In this document: positions 17,449 to 27,100 of the stretch, in pieces
Position numbering within the stretch: the stretch's first letter is position 1
How the letters are laid out: each line of letters starts with the position of its first letter
NCBI RefSeq assembly: GCF_001650915.1
Contig: NZ_LXYO01000023.1
Location: forward strand, 496,001 to 560,000
Source: Marinobacter sp. EhC06
GTDB taxonomy: Bacteria > Pseudomonadota > Gammaproteobacteria > Pseudomonadales > Oleiphilaceae
DNA: 64,000 bases
Direction of reading: 5' to 3'
Program-made: the position numbers and the translations under genes
Notes under the pieces: model-generated
Seen by the model: the letters and a program-made list of their open reading frames with translations, nothing else
The model's database searches: none
What the model was told of the DNA's origin: nothing

Positions 17449-18156
17449 ATGACCGCACCCATTCTGATCACCGGCGCCGGCCAACGCATTGGTCTGGCCT
17501 TCGCCAGAGCCTGCCTTGATCGTGGCCAGCCCATCATCGTTACCTACCGCACCTATCGCCCGGCCATCGATGCACTGCAGAAAGCGGGTGCCGAATGTCT
17601 CCACGCCGATTTTGCCACCGACGAAGGCATTGATGGCTTCATCCAGGCCCTGAAATCCCGGACGGACACGCTACGTGCCATTATCCACAATGCGTCGGAC
17701 TGGCTACCGGAGAGCGAAGACTCCGACCCGGCAGACGTGATGAACGCCATGATGCAGATTCACGTGATGACACCGTACCGGATCAACCTCGCGTGCCAGT
17801 CGATGCTGGAGCAGGAGGGTTCGACAACCGACATTATCCACATGACCGACTACGTGGTGGAGAAGGGCAGCGCGAAGCATATCGCCTATGCCGCCAGCAA
17901 GGCAGCGCTTACCAACATGACCCTGTCGTTCGCCCGGTTACTGGCGCCCAGGGTCAAGGTGAATGCGCTTGCACCGTCCCTGATCATGTTTAACCAGGGC
18001 GATAGCGAGGCTTATCGGGAAAAAACCCTGAAAAAGTCACTGATGGGCATAGAACCGGGAGCTGAAGTCGCCGTCGCCACTTTGCAGTTCCTGCTGGACA
18101 ATCCCTACATCACGGGCAGGACCCTGCCCCTGGACGGCGGGCGGCACCTGGCCTGA
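17449..18156 (+). CDS. folM: Dihydromonapterin reductase
   Basis: This 235-residue short-chain dehydrogenase reduces dihydromonapterin (and dihydrofolate weakly) with NADPH to tetrahydromonapterin. It has the nucleotide motif ITGAGQRIGLAFARACL, the active-site segment YAASKAALTNMT and the FolM-typical DYVVEKGSAKHIAYAASK and TGRTLPLDGGRHL near the end, all close to recalled E. coli FolM. The ATG follows TTGGAGATGTC. Its position after a LysR gene suggests joint transcription; a functional link to the TRAP system is not evident. Confidence 0.92.
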   Translation: MTAPILITGAGQRIGLAFARACLDRGQPIIVTYRTYRPAIDALQKAGAECLHADFATDEGIDGFIQALKSRTDTLRAIIHNASDWLPESEDSDPADVMNAMMQIHVMTPYRINLACQSMLEQEGSTTDIIHMTDYVVEKGSAKHIAYAASKAALTNMTLSFARLLAPRVKVNALAPSLIMFNQGDSEAYREKTLKKSLMGIEPGAEVAVATLQFLLDNPYITGRTLPLDGGRHLA

Positions 18157-18161
18157 GCCCG

Positions 18162-18602
18162 TTAAATGCCCAGCTCGGCCGGCTGGAGTCTCACGCCGGC
18201 CACCTTCCAGGCGCCTTCCGTCAACACCATCCGGTAATAGGCGTCCCACCGCTTGCCTTCCGGTCCCTGCAAGCGCACCACCTGGATTTCAAAGGCGCCA
18301 TGGGGCACGCGCTGAGTAAATTCGATGGCCGTGGCGTTGTGCACGGCAGGGTAGGCTTCGCGAACCATATCAACAAACACCTGGGACGACCCGAATCGAC
18401 GCTTTATGCCCTCGGAGGCGTGGGCCCAGGCCTGCTCCTCGTCGTTGTTGGCAAAGGCTTCGATCTGGCGAAGGATAGTGTCGCGGATGTCCGCATCTTT
18501 GTCGCTGGCTACAGACTGTGAGGACCCGAGGATAGCCAGCCCCATAAAAGCGAGAAGAACGGGAATCAGCCACTTTCCGAATATGATGTTTTGGTGACCC
18601 AT
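18162..18602 (-). CDS. DUF4864 exported protein
   Basis: The 146-residue protein has an N-terminal signal or anchor (WLIPVLLAFMGLAILGSS), followed by a small alpha-beta domain with IRDTILRQIEAFANNDEEQAWAHAS and GAFEIQVVRLQGPEGKRW. This matches what I recall of DUF4864 (SnoaL/NTF2-like). The function is unknown; it probably acts in the periplasm. It is convergent with folM, with only five bases between the stops. Confidence 0.78.
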   Translation of the reverse strand: MGHQNIIFGKWLIPVLLAFMGLAILGSSQSVASDKDADIRDTILRQIEAFANNDEEQAWAHASEGIKRRFGSSQVFVDMVREAYPAVHNATAIEFTQRVPHGAFEIQVVRLQGPEGKRWDAYYRMVLTEGAWKVAGVRLQPAELGI

Positions 18603-18685
18603 GATGGCACCTCTCTATTGTTCATCTTTTAAACAATACGGCCAGAACAGGGCTCCGGATTCGCGTTTCGGCAGGGGGATTCATC

Positions 18686-19117
18686 TTACCGGCTGCCCTT
18701 CTCCGGCCAGATGATCTTCATCAGTGCCCGTCGCTTCGGATTGGGAAAGGCAATGGCATTGTCAGACCTGGCAATGGCAAGCACTTCTCCGAGCATGCGG
18801 AACAGGTCAATGTTCTCGTGAACACAGCGGGGAATGGCCTGCTGCCGAAGAAAGCTCAGATACCGATCCAGATTGTCTTCATCCGACCGCCAGTGATCGC
18901 CAAAGGCATTCCGGAACAACGCACGGGTGGCAATGGCACGCCACTCATCCCGATACCCCGTCTTTAGCCGTTCCGGGTATACATACAGGTCCTTGATTTC
19001 CTGATTGATTTCTACTGCCGGGCGATCCGGGGGGAAAAGTATTCTCATGGCCAAAAGGTCGTAGTTGTCATCCAACTGCTCGTCCACGGCGGCTTTGACC
19101 AAATCAATCCTGCTCAT
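18686..19117 (-). CDS. Conserved hypothetical protein, 143 aa
   Basis: I do not recognise this family. The product is soluble and charged, has no signal peptide or membrane helix, and looks helical (MSRIDLVKAAVDEQLDDNYD at the start, PKRRALMKIIWPEKGSR at the end). The ATG at 19117 has a weak GAG upstream. An earlier in-frame ATG at 19165 would add 16 residues and has no better ribosome site. It is divergent from the DUF6482 gene. A plausible compositional match to neighbours and full-length frame support it being real. Confidence 0.65.
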   Translation of the reverse strand: MSRIDLVKAAVDEQLDDNYDLLAMRILFPPDRPAVEINQEIKDLYVYPERLKTGYRDEWRAIATRALFRNAFGDHWRSDEDNLDRYLSFLRQQAIPRCVHENIDLFRMLGEVLAIARSDNAIAFPNPKRRALMKIIWPEKGSR

Positions 19118-19194
19118 GATTGCTCGTTTATTGACCTGTTTGGCTGTGTGTTCCGTAACCTTCATTACGACAACGAGCGCGCGGGAGACTTCCG

Positions 19195-19485
19195 ATGCAC
19201 ATGGATACTGGCGAACTGAAAAGCCACAAACACGACACCATTTCCTTGCTGGAGATCGTCTCCATGGAGGGGCGCTATTACATGGCGCGGTTCTATCTGG
19301 ATGGCCAGGGCTATGTTCTGACCGATCCCCACGACAAGCCGGTTCTGTTTTCAGGTGCCTGCGCGGTACGGGAATACTTTCACGATTATCAGGTTGCCAG
19401 CACCGAAGTGATTCCGCCTACCGGTACCGACGAAATGATCGGTATGCCGGACAGCAGCGGCGAAACCATGAGGGTTCCCCTTTAA
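19195..19485 (+). CDS. DUF6482-like small protein
   Basis: The 96-residue protein starts at an ATG with GGGAGACTTCCG upstream. It contains LLEIVSMEGRYYMARFYLDG and LTDPHDKPVLFSG, which I associate with DUF6482, a family seen in Marinobacter and pseudomonads. There is no signal or membrane segment. The function is unknown. It stands alone between a divergent and a convergent gene. Confidence 0.7.
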   Translation: MHMDTGELKSHKHDTISLLEIVSMEGRYYMARFYLDGQGYVLTDPHDKPVLFSGACAVREYFHDYQVASTEVIPPTGTDEMIGMPDSSGETMRVPL

Positions 19486-19542
19486 GCATGCGGGTTACCC
19501 TTCAAGATAGGGGTTTAAGGCAAGGATCCAATTCGCCAGCCG

Positions 19543-20328
19543 TCAGCTTCCGGCAAACGACAAGGAATCCACCAGATCGGCGCCGTTGAAAACGGCACCG
19601 TGAAAATCACTCTCCGGAACCTGGTTCAGCGTGAACGCCAACGCACTGGCGGCTTGTTCGGCGGTCAGGCAGTCGCCGGACGCCAGGCGCCTGTTCAGCC
19701 ATTCCGCATGGGGAAGGTTCATTTCACCAGCCTTATGGATATGACTCCTGATTCCGGGAGTATCCACCAGCCCCGGCTGGAACAGACTCACCACCGGTCC
19801 GTCCGACATGGTGTCGAATTCCACGGACATCTGGCGCACCAGCCGACGCAACGCCATTTTGCTGATCCCGTAACTGCCGGTTCCCGGCTGGGCGTGCTTG
19901 TCCATACCCGCACCAATCATGACAATCCTCGACGCGGGATCGCCGCCTTTGAGCACCGGCAGCAACGACTGGGTGAGCAGCATCGGGGCAGACACGTTCA
20001 CGGCCAGCGCTTCCTGAAAATCAATCAGGCCAAGGCTGGCGAAATCCGCCGCCGGTTCACCCACGCCGGCACAATAGACAAAGGCTGAAAGGTGATCGAC
20101 CGCATCACTCACCTGGTGGGCCAGATCGCGGGTACTGCCCGGATCCGCCAGATCGACGCCCAGTGTCATCACTTCACAGTCAGGTGCCTCGGCGCGAAGT
20201 GTTTCCGCCACCTCCTCCAGCTTCGCCAGGGTCCGGCCGGCAAGAATCAGGTTATGGCCCCGGGCGGCAAGCTCCAGAGCGAGGGCCCGGCCAATGCCCG
20301 AACCGGCGCCGGTGATCAGTGTCCACAT
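19543..20328 (-). CDS. Short-chain dehydrogenase/reductase
   Basis: The 261-residue SDR has TGAGSGIGRALALELAARG (NAD(P) binding), VYCAGVGEPA, and the catalytic YGISKMALRRL. The start chosen, MWTLITGAGSGIG, has AGGAGAGACGCATT upstream; a longer frame to 20385 has no support. The post-active-site region (GLVDTPGIRSHIHKAGEMN) is typical of classical SDRs of unknown substrate. It is divergent from recC. Confidence 0.85.
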   Translation of the reverse strand: MWTLITGAGSGIGRALALELAARGHNLILAGRTLAKLEEVAETLRAEAPDCEVMTLGVDLADPGSTRDLAHQVSDAVDHLSAFVYCAGVGEPAADFASLGLIDFQEALAVNVSAPMLLTQSLLPVLKGGDPASRIVMIGAGMDKHAQPGTGSYGISKMALRRLVRQMSVEFDTMSDGPVVSLFQPGLVDTPGIRSHIHKAGEMNLPHAEWLNRRLASGDCLTAEQAASALAFTLNQVPESDFHGAVFNGADLVDSLSFAGS

Positions 20329-20483
20329 AATGCGTCTCTCCTGCGCAGATAGTTCACGACACCGCCTGTCGCAACGGGCCGCCATGATTTCCGGTGTTCA
20401 GACGTTTCAGACTGTCCGCATCTGTGGTCACATACGGTAACCTGTGGCAACAGGATTGAACTGCAAACCAGACAAGGAAACCC

Positions 20484-23400
20484 ATGGCCGCACTCTCCAC
20501 CGAGTCCACCGGACAACCCGCCAACATCGAGCCCGGGTTTCACGCGATCCACGCCAATCATCTGGAAGATCTGCGCCGGGCCGTTGTGTACATCTGCCGG
20601 CATAACCCCATGCCCCCGCTGCAGAGCGAGACCTTCCTGGTACAGAGCAACGGCATTGCCCAGTGGCTGAAGCTGGCACTGGCGGAGAAGCGAACCGAGG
20701 ATGGCATGGAAGGCGGCCTGGGAATTGCCGCCGGCATGGACTTTCTGTTCCCGGCCCGGTTTATCTGGCAGGCCTACCGCGCGGTGCTTCCGGACGGCGA
20801 GGTGCCGGAACAGTCGCCCTTCGACAAGCGTCGCCTGGTGTGGCGGCTGTACCGGTTGCTTCCGGAATTGGTGGGGCAGGACGAAGCCTTTACCCCACTG
20901 GCCCGGTTTCTGGAGGGCCACGATCCGGAGCTGCGCAATTTCCAGCTCGCTGAGAAAGTGGCGGATCTGTTCGACCAGTACCAGGTGTTCCGGGCCGATT
21001 GGCTGGCGGCCTGGGAGCAGGGCAAAGACGTGATAATCACGGCCCGGGCAGAGGAAAAGCCGCTGGATGCGGAAACCCGCTGGCAGCCCCTGCTCTGGCG
21101 CCGGCTGGTTGAGGACGTGGGCGCGGAAGCCCATACCAGCCGCTCGCAGATCCACACCCGGTTCATGGAACAGGGCCAGCGCATTCCGGCGCCCGCCAAT
21201 CCGTCACGGCTGCCGACCCGCATTGTCGTGTTTGGCGTCTCCTCGCTGCCGCGGCAAGCGCTGGAAGCCCTGTATGTCCTGAGCCGGTTCAGCCAGGTGG
21301 TACTGTGTGTTCACAACCCCTGCCAGTTTTACTGGGCCGATATCATCAGCGACCGGGAGCTGCTCACCGCCGAACGTAAACGGGGCAAAACCCATCCCGC
21401 GCTATCATCCGTTGAAGATCCAGACCAGCTGCACCAGCACGCCAATCCGCTGCTGGCCGCCTGGGGCAAGCAGGGCCGCGACTACATCCGGCTGCTGGAC
21501 GAGTTCGACAACCCGGAGGAATACCGGGGCAGCTTCCAGACCCCGGACCAGAAAATCGATATCTTCTCGAACCATGGCAACGAGGACACACCGCGCCTGC
21601 TGCACCAGCTGCAGAACGATATCCACAATCTGACGCCCCTGCAGGAAATCCGCCAGCGACAGCGACAACTGGATTTGCAGCAGGATCATTCCCTGGCGTT
21701 CCATCAGGCCCACAGCCCCCAACGGGAAGTGGAAATCCTGCACGATCAGTTGCTGGCGTCTTTCAACGCGGACCCCACGCTGCGGCCCCGGGATGTCATC
21801 GTGATGGTGCCGGATATCAACGTGTACGCGCCGCACATCCAGGCCGTGTTCGGCCGTTACCAGCCCGGCCGGAAGCGCCACATTCCCTTCACCATTTCTG
21901 ACCAGGGCCAGCGCCACCATGAACCGGTGCTGATCGCCCTGGAGACCCTGATGTCACTGCCACGAAGCCGATTCGCGGTGAGTGAGATCATCAGCCTGCT
22001 GGAGGTGCCGGGCATACGGGATCGCTTCGGGATTAACGAAGACGAGATTCCCCTCGCCCGGCGCTGGGTAGAGGGCGCCAATATCCGCTGGGGCCTGCAC
22101 GGCCGGCACCGGGAAAGCCTGGACCTGCCGGCGGAACTGGAACGCAATACCTGGCAAGCCGGCCTGCGGGCGATGCTGCTAGGTTATGGCATGGGTGACG
22201 ACGAGCCCTGGGGCGGAGTGGAACCCTTTGGCGAAATCGGCGGCCTGCAGGCCAGTCTGGCGGGCCGCCTGAACGACTTTGTGCATCAACTGGAAACCCT
22301 CTGGCAGGCGCTGCAGACCAATCGCACACCCGAAGACTGGGAGCGCCTGTTTTCAGAAATGCTCGGGCAGTTTTTCCACAAGGTGGAAGGCAGCGACCTG
22401 TTGCTGCTGAACCGTTTCCGCCGCCAGCTGGAACAGTGGCTGGATGACGCCATGGCCGCCGGCCTGCAGGAACAGACGCTGCCCCTGAATATCGTCAAGG
22501 ATATCCTGCTGGAGGGGCTGGATGAAGGCGGCCTGAACCAGCGCTTCCTGGCCGGCAAGGTGAATTTCGCCACCCTGATGCCCATGCGGGCCATACCCTT
22601 CCGGAAGGTGTGCCTGCTGGGCATGAACGACGGTGACTACCCCCGCTCACGGCCGCCGGTGGATTTCGATCTCATGGCCCAGGATTACCGGCCGGGGGAC
22701 CGTTCCCGCCGGGAAGACGATCGCTACCTGTTCCTGGAAGCCCTGTTGTCCGCCCGGGAGCAGCTGTACATCAGCTGGGTAGGCCGGAGCATCAAGGATG
22801 ATTCGGAACGGCCACCGTCAGTGCTGGTGGGCCAGCTACAGGATCATCTGGACAGCCTGTGGTCCGTGGCCGGGCAACCGGAGGCAAAGGTCACCGACGC
22901 CCTCACCACCCAGCATCCGCTGCAACCGTTCAGCCGGGCCTATTTCCCGAAAGCCAACGGGTTGGACGGGGTTGGTAAGGGTGGTGAGGGTGGTGAGGGC
23001 GAAGACAGCCCACCCAGGCCCCTGAACGACGTCCTGAAGGCCCGCCGTCTATTTACCTATGAACGGGAATGGCGCAGTGCTCATGGTGCTGAGGCTATAG
23101 AACAGACTCAGTCTGCCCTTCCGTACCAGGCGCCCGAGGAGCCCATCAGCCTGAACGATCTGGCGGCTTTCCTGAAAAAGCCCATCGACACCTTTTACCA
23201 GCGTCGACTGCAGGTGCGCTTCGAGGATGTCGAGGACGACGACACCGACAACGAGAATTTTGATCTGGACGGTCTGGACCGCTGGCGCCTGGATAACGAG
23301 CTGATTCAGGACGGGCTTCTGAAAGCCAGTAATGAAGAAGAACTGGACGAACGACTGCAAACAACCCTGGACCGGATGGCCCGACGGGGGGACCTGGGCA

Positions 23401-24125
23401 TGGGCGTCACTGAGCACCGCCTGCGTTCCGAGCTGGCCGGTCGATTACCGGACCTGTTCGAACGGTACCAGAGCGCACTGGCTGACTGGCCGGAGGCGAT
23501 CGCCGAGCCTCTGCCTTTTGACTATCGGTATGAGAATGCCCTGGGTTCTGTTGCGGTCGCCGATCTGATCGACGGCCTTCGCTGCAATGCCGAGGGCGAC
23601 TTGTGCCGGCTGGTGGTGGCCAGTTCCAGCCTGCTGAGCGGCTCCGCCAGCAGGAAAGTACGCTACGCCAACCTGATGCGGGACTGGCTGATTCATCTTG
23701 CCGGGCAACTGAGCGGGCAGCCTTTCCAAACCCTGGTTCTGGGCAAGGAGGAGGGCCGCCGGTTCCGCTTTGCAGCTCTGGCTCCGGAACAGGCCAGACC
23801 GCTGTTCGAGGCGGTACTCACCCGGTGGATGGAAGCCACCACCCGGGCCTTGCCGATTCACTGCGAGGCCGGCTTTGCCTGGATCACCAGTTTCTACGGC
23901 GGAAAAAAGTATGTCGGTGACCACGAGCGGGCTATCAGCGAGGCAGAGCAGGCCTATACCACCGCTCTGGAGCGGGACACCGGTTACCTGATGGGCGCGT
24001 TCGAAACGCCGGAACGGCTGATGGGAAGCGGCGAATTTGAGGCCCTGTTGCATCAGCTCTATGTGCCGGTCTGGGAAGCCGAGCAGGGCAAGTCGGCAGC
24101 AGATCAGATCGGGAGCGTGGGATGA
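20484..24125 (+). CDS. recC: Exodeoxyribonuclease V subunit gamma
   Basis: The 1213-residue subunit recognises Chi and splits the duplex in RecBCD. It begins with FHAIHANHLEDLRRAVVYIC and QSNGIAQWLKLALAE, typical of RecC, and carries the inactive helicase and nuclease folds (for example RKVCLLGMNDGDYPR near residue 710). The ATG follows AAGGAAACCC. A GGTGAGGGT-type repeat (about 22976-23003) encodes a GKGGEGGEGEDS linker near residue 838. Its stop overlaps the recB start (ATGA). Confidence 0.95.
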   Translation: MAALSTESTGQPANIEPGFHAIHANHLEDLRRAVVYICRHNPMPPLQSETFLVQSNGIAQWLKLALAEKRTEDGMEGGLGIAAGMDFLFPARFIWQAYRAVLPDGEVPEQSPFDKRRLVWRLYRLLPELVGQDEAFTPLARFLEGHDPELRNFQLAEKVADLFDQYQVFRADWLAAWEQGKDVIITARAEEKPLDAETRWQPLLWRRLVEDVGAEAHTSRSQIHTRFMEQGQRIPAPANPSRLPTRIVVFGVSSLPRQALEALYVLSRFSQVVLCVHNPCQFYWADIISDRELLTAERKRGKTHPALSSVEDPDQLHQHANPLLAAWGKQGRDYIRLLDEFDNPEEYRGSFQTPDQKIDIFSNHGNEDTPRLLHQLQNDIHNLTPLQEIRQRQRQLDLQQDHSLAFHQAHSPQREVEILHDQLLASFNADPTLRPRDVIVMVPDINVYAPHIQAVFGRYQPGRKRHIPFTISDQGQRHHEPVLIALETLMSLPRSRFAVSEIISLLEVPGIRDRFGINEDEIPLARRWVEGANIRWGLHGRHRESLDLPAELERNTWQAGLRAMLLGYGMGDDEPWGGVEPFGEIGGLQASLAGRLNDFVHQLETLWQALQTNRTPEDWERLFSEMLGQFFHKVEGSDLLLLNRFRRQLEQWLDDAMAAGLQEQTLPLNIVKDILLEGLDEGGLNQRFLAGKVNFATLMPMRAIPFRKVCLLGMNDGDYPRSRPPVDFDLMAQDYRPGDRSRREDDRYLFLEALLSAREQLYISWVGRSIKDDSERPPSVLVGQLQDHLDSLWSVAGQPEAKVTDALTTQHPLQPFSRAYFPKANGLDGVGKGGEGGEGEDSPPRPLNDVLKARRLFTYEREWRSAHGAEAIEQTQSALPYQAPEEPISLNDLAAFLKKPIDTFYQRRLQVRFEDVEDDDTDNENFDLDGLDRWRLDNELIQDGLLKASNEEELDERLQTTLDRMARRGDLGMGVTEHRLRSELAGRLPDLFERYQSALADWPEAIAEPLPFDYRYENALGSVAVADLIDGLRCNAEGDLCRLVVASSSLLSGSASRKVRYANLMRDWLIHLAGQLSGQPFQTLVLGKEEGRRFRFAALAPEQARPLFEAVLTRWMEATTRALPIHCEAGFAWITSFYGGKKYVGDHERAISEAEQAYTTALERDTGYLMGAFETPERLMGSGEFEALLHQLYVPVWEAEQGKSAADQIGSVG

Positions 24126-27100
24126 CTGAACAGATGACCAACCGGAACCCGAACCTGGATCCATTGGCCTTGGCCCTGAACGGCAGTGCCCTGATCGAGG
24201 CCAGTGCCGGCACCGGCAAAACCTTCACCATTGCCATTCTGTACGTGCGCCTGGTGCTTGGCCACGGCCAGTCCCCCGACAGTCCGCTGCAGAACCTGCT
24301 GCCTCCCAATCTGCTGGTGGTGACCTTTACCGAGGCCGCCACCAAGGAACTGCGTGACCGTATCCGCACCCGGCTCACCCAGGCCGCCGAGGTGTTCTCG
24401 GAGGCTAATGACGAGCCCAACCCGCCCGCGGAAACGGCGCTGATCTATCAGCTGCGGGATGAAAGCTACCCGGATCCGGCCAGCTGGCCGGAATGCCGCA
24501 AGAAGCTTCTGCTGGCCGCCGAGTGGATGGACGAGGCGGCGGTATCCACCATTCACAGTTTCTGCAACCGCATGCTCAGCGAGCACGCCTTCGACAGCGG
24601 CAGCCTGTTCAAGCTCACCCTGGAAACCGACCAGAGCGAATTGCTGGACGAGGTCGCCAGGGATTACTGGCGCACCTTTGTCTATCCGCTGCCCCCGGCG
24701 CTGATGGACGAGGCCCTGAGCCACTGGAAAACGCCCGGGGATCTGCGCCAGGGTGTTCGCAACCTGATTGACGATCCTCAGAGCCTGGGCACACCGCCGG
24801 AGAGCGTTTACCAGGCCATCGACCAGGTAGTCAGGCGGCGTCTGGAACAGTCACAGGCCCTGAAGGCTCACCCCTGGGGTCAGTGGCGCGGGGAAGTCAT
24901 CGAGCTGCTGAACGATCTGAACAAGAGCAAGCGGCTCCACGGCGCCAGCAAGAATGCCATGGTCAAGGTCTGGGACTTTCTGGTCGCCTGGGCGGAATCG
25001 GACGACCTGTTGCCCGAGAAAATCGACACGGCCGCCGGCTACAAAAATCAGACGCCCGAGGGTCTCGACAATATTCTCAAAGGTGATGAATCCGCCCCCC
25101 ATCACCCTGCTCTCGACGCCATCGAAGCGCTGCTGGATTTCAGCCAGAACCAGCCCAGTGCCAAATCCGATATCCTGCGCCACGCCAGCCACTGGATTGC
25201 CGAGCGGCTGGAATCGGAAAAGCAGAAGCGCTCGGAAATGGGCTTTGACGATCTGCTCACCCGGCTGGACGATGCGCTGCACGGTCCCCGTGGCGACCAG
25301 TTGGCGGCCACCATCCGTCGCCAGTTTCCGGTGGCCCTGATCGACGAATTCCAGGACACCGACCCGGTGCAGTACCGCATTTTCGACCGTATCTATGATG
25401 TGGAAAGCGCCGACGCCGGCACCTGCCTGTTGATGATCGGGGATCCCAAGCAGGCCATTTACGGCTTTCGGGGTGCCGATATCTACACCTACCTGCAGGC
25501 CAGGCAGGGCGTGAAAGAGCGAACCTACACACTCGGCAAGAACTTCCGCTCCGCCAAGACCATGGTGGCGGCGGTTAACCGGGTCTTTGAACACAGTGAC
25601 CAGAACAGCCGGGACGGCGCCTTCCTGTTCGGCAAGGGCGACACCTCACCGCTGCCGTTCCAGGGTGTGGACGCCAACGGCACCAAACGAAGCTGGTCGA
25701 TCGACGGGGAAGTGCAACCCAGCCTGGTGTTCTGGACCCACGAATCCGGGGAAGAGGACAGGGACGGCAACCCGAAGGGTATGGCCAAGGGCACCGCCAC
25801 GGCCGACGTGGCAGAAACCTGCGCCAGCGAGATCGCCCTTTTGCTGACCTTGGGCCAGGCCGGGCAGGCGGGTTTCGCCTTGCCGGATAATCCGGAGGAT
25901 CTGGAGCCGGTTGCCCCGAGAGACATCGCGATACTGGTCAACAACCGCAACGAGGCCAGCGCGGTGCGGGACGCGCTGGGTCGCCGACGCATCAAGAGCG
26001 TCTACCTGTCAGACCGGGATTCGGTACTGACCTCCCGGGAATCCAAAGAAATACTGTGCTGGCTGCGGGCGTTTGCCGAGCCCCGGCAACTGGCTTACAT
26101 CCGCGCGGCCCTGGCCACGCCCACCCTGGGCCAGACCTGGCATGCCATGAATCAGCTGCTCACCGACGAGCTGGTGCTGGAGCGGGAAATCGAGCGCTTT
26201 ATCGGTTACCAGCAGCAATGGCAGAAGCAGGGTGTGTTGCCCATGCTACGAACCTTCCTTATGGATTTCGAGGTGCCGGGCCGGTTGCTGCAACGGCCCG
26301 ACGGCGAACGGCGGCTGACCGACATTCTGCACATTGCCGAATTGCTGCAGCAGGACAGCCTGCAACTGGACGGCGAACATGCCCTGGTGCACCACTACAC
26401 CCAGATCCTGCGGGCGGCGGACGAGGAAGACGAACACCGTACCCTGCGGCTGGAAAGCGATGCCGGTCTGGTGAAAGTTATCACCGTGCACAAATCCAAG
26501 GGTCTGGAGTACCCCCTGGTGTTCCTGCCCTTCGGCACGGCCTTTCGCGCCCAGAGTGAAAAGCAGGCCTTCGTGCGCTATCACGATGACCAGGGCAGGC
26601 TGGTTACCGTGTTCGACCCGGCACCGGAAGACGTCGCCAGGGCCGACCAGGAACGCCTGGGTGAGGATATCCGCAAACTCTACGTGGCCCTGACCCGGGC
26701 CCGGTTCGCCACCTGGGTGGGCACGGCGGCCCTGGACAACTGGCAGCAAAGCGGTCTGGGCTACCTGATTGCCGGCGATGGACAGAGCCGTATCAGCGAC
26801 TGCCTGAGTCAGCTGGCCCAGGGCAGAGCAGAGATCCGGATTACCCCGTTACCGGATCCGGACGAGACGCAATACCACGAGCAGGCCCCGGAGGCCCTCG
26901 GCCCGGCGCTGGTCTCTTCCCGGGAGGCAAAAGAGGACTGGTGGATCGCCAGTTACTCGTCCATCGAGTACACCGGCATGACCGGCACCGGGATCGCCTT
27001 CACCGGTGAAGTGGAAGACGCCCAGACCCAGAACCTGCTGGAAGAAAGCAGCCAGGAGGCAGGGGAAGAGGCGGAACCGATAGCTACGCACCGCAACCAG

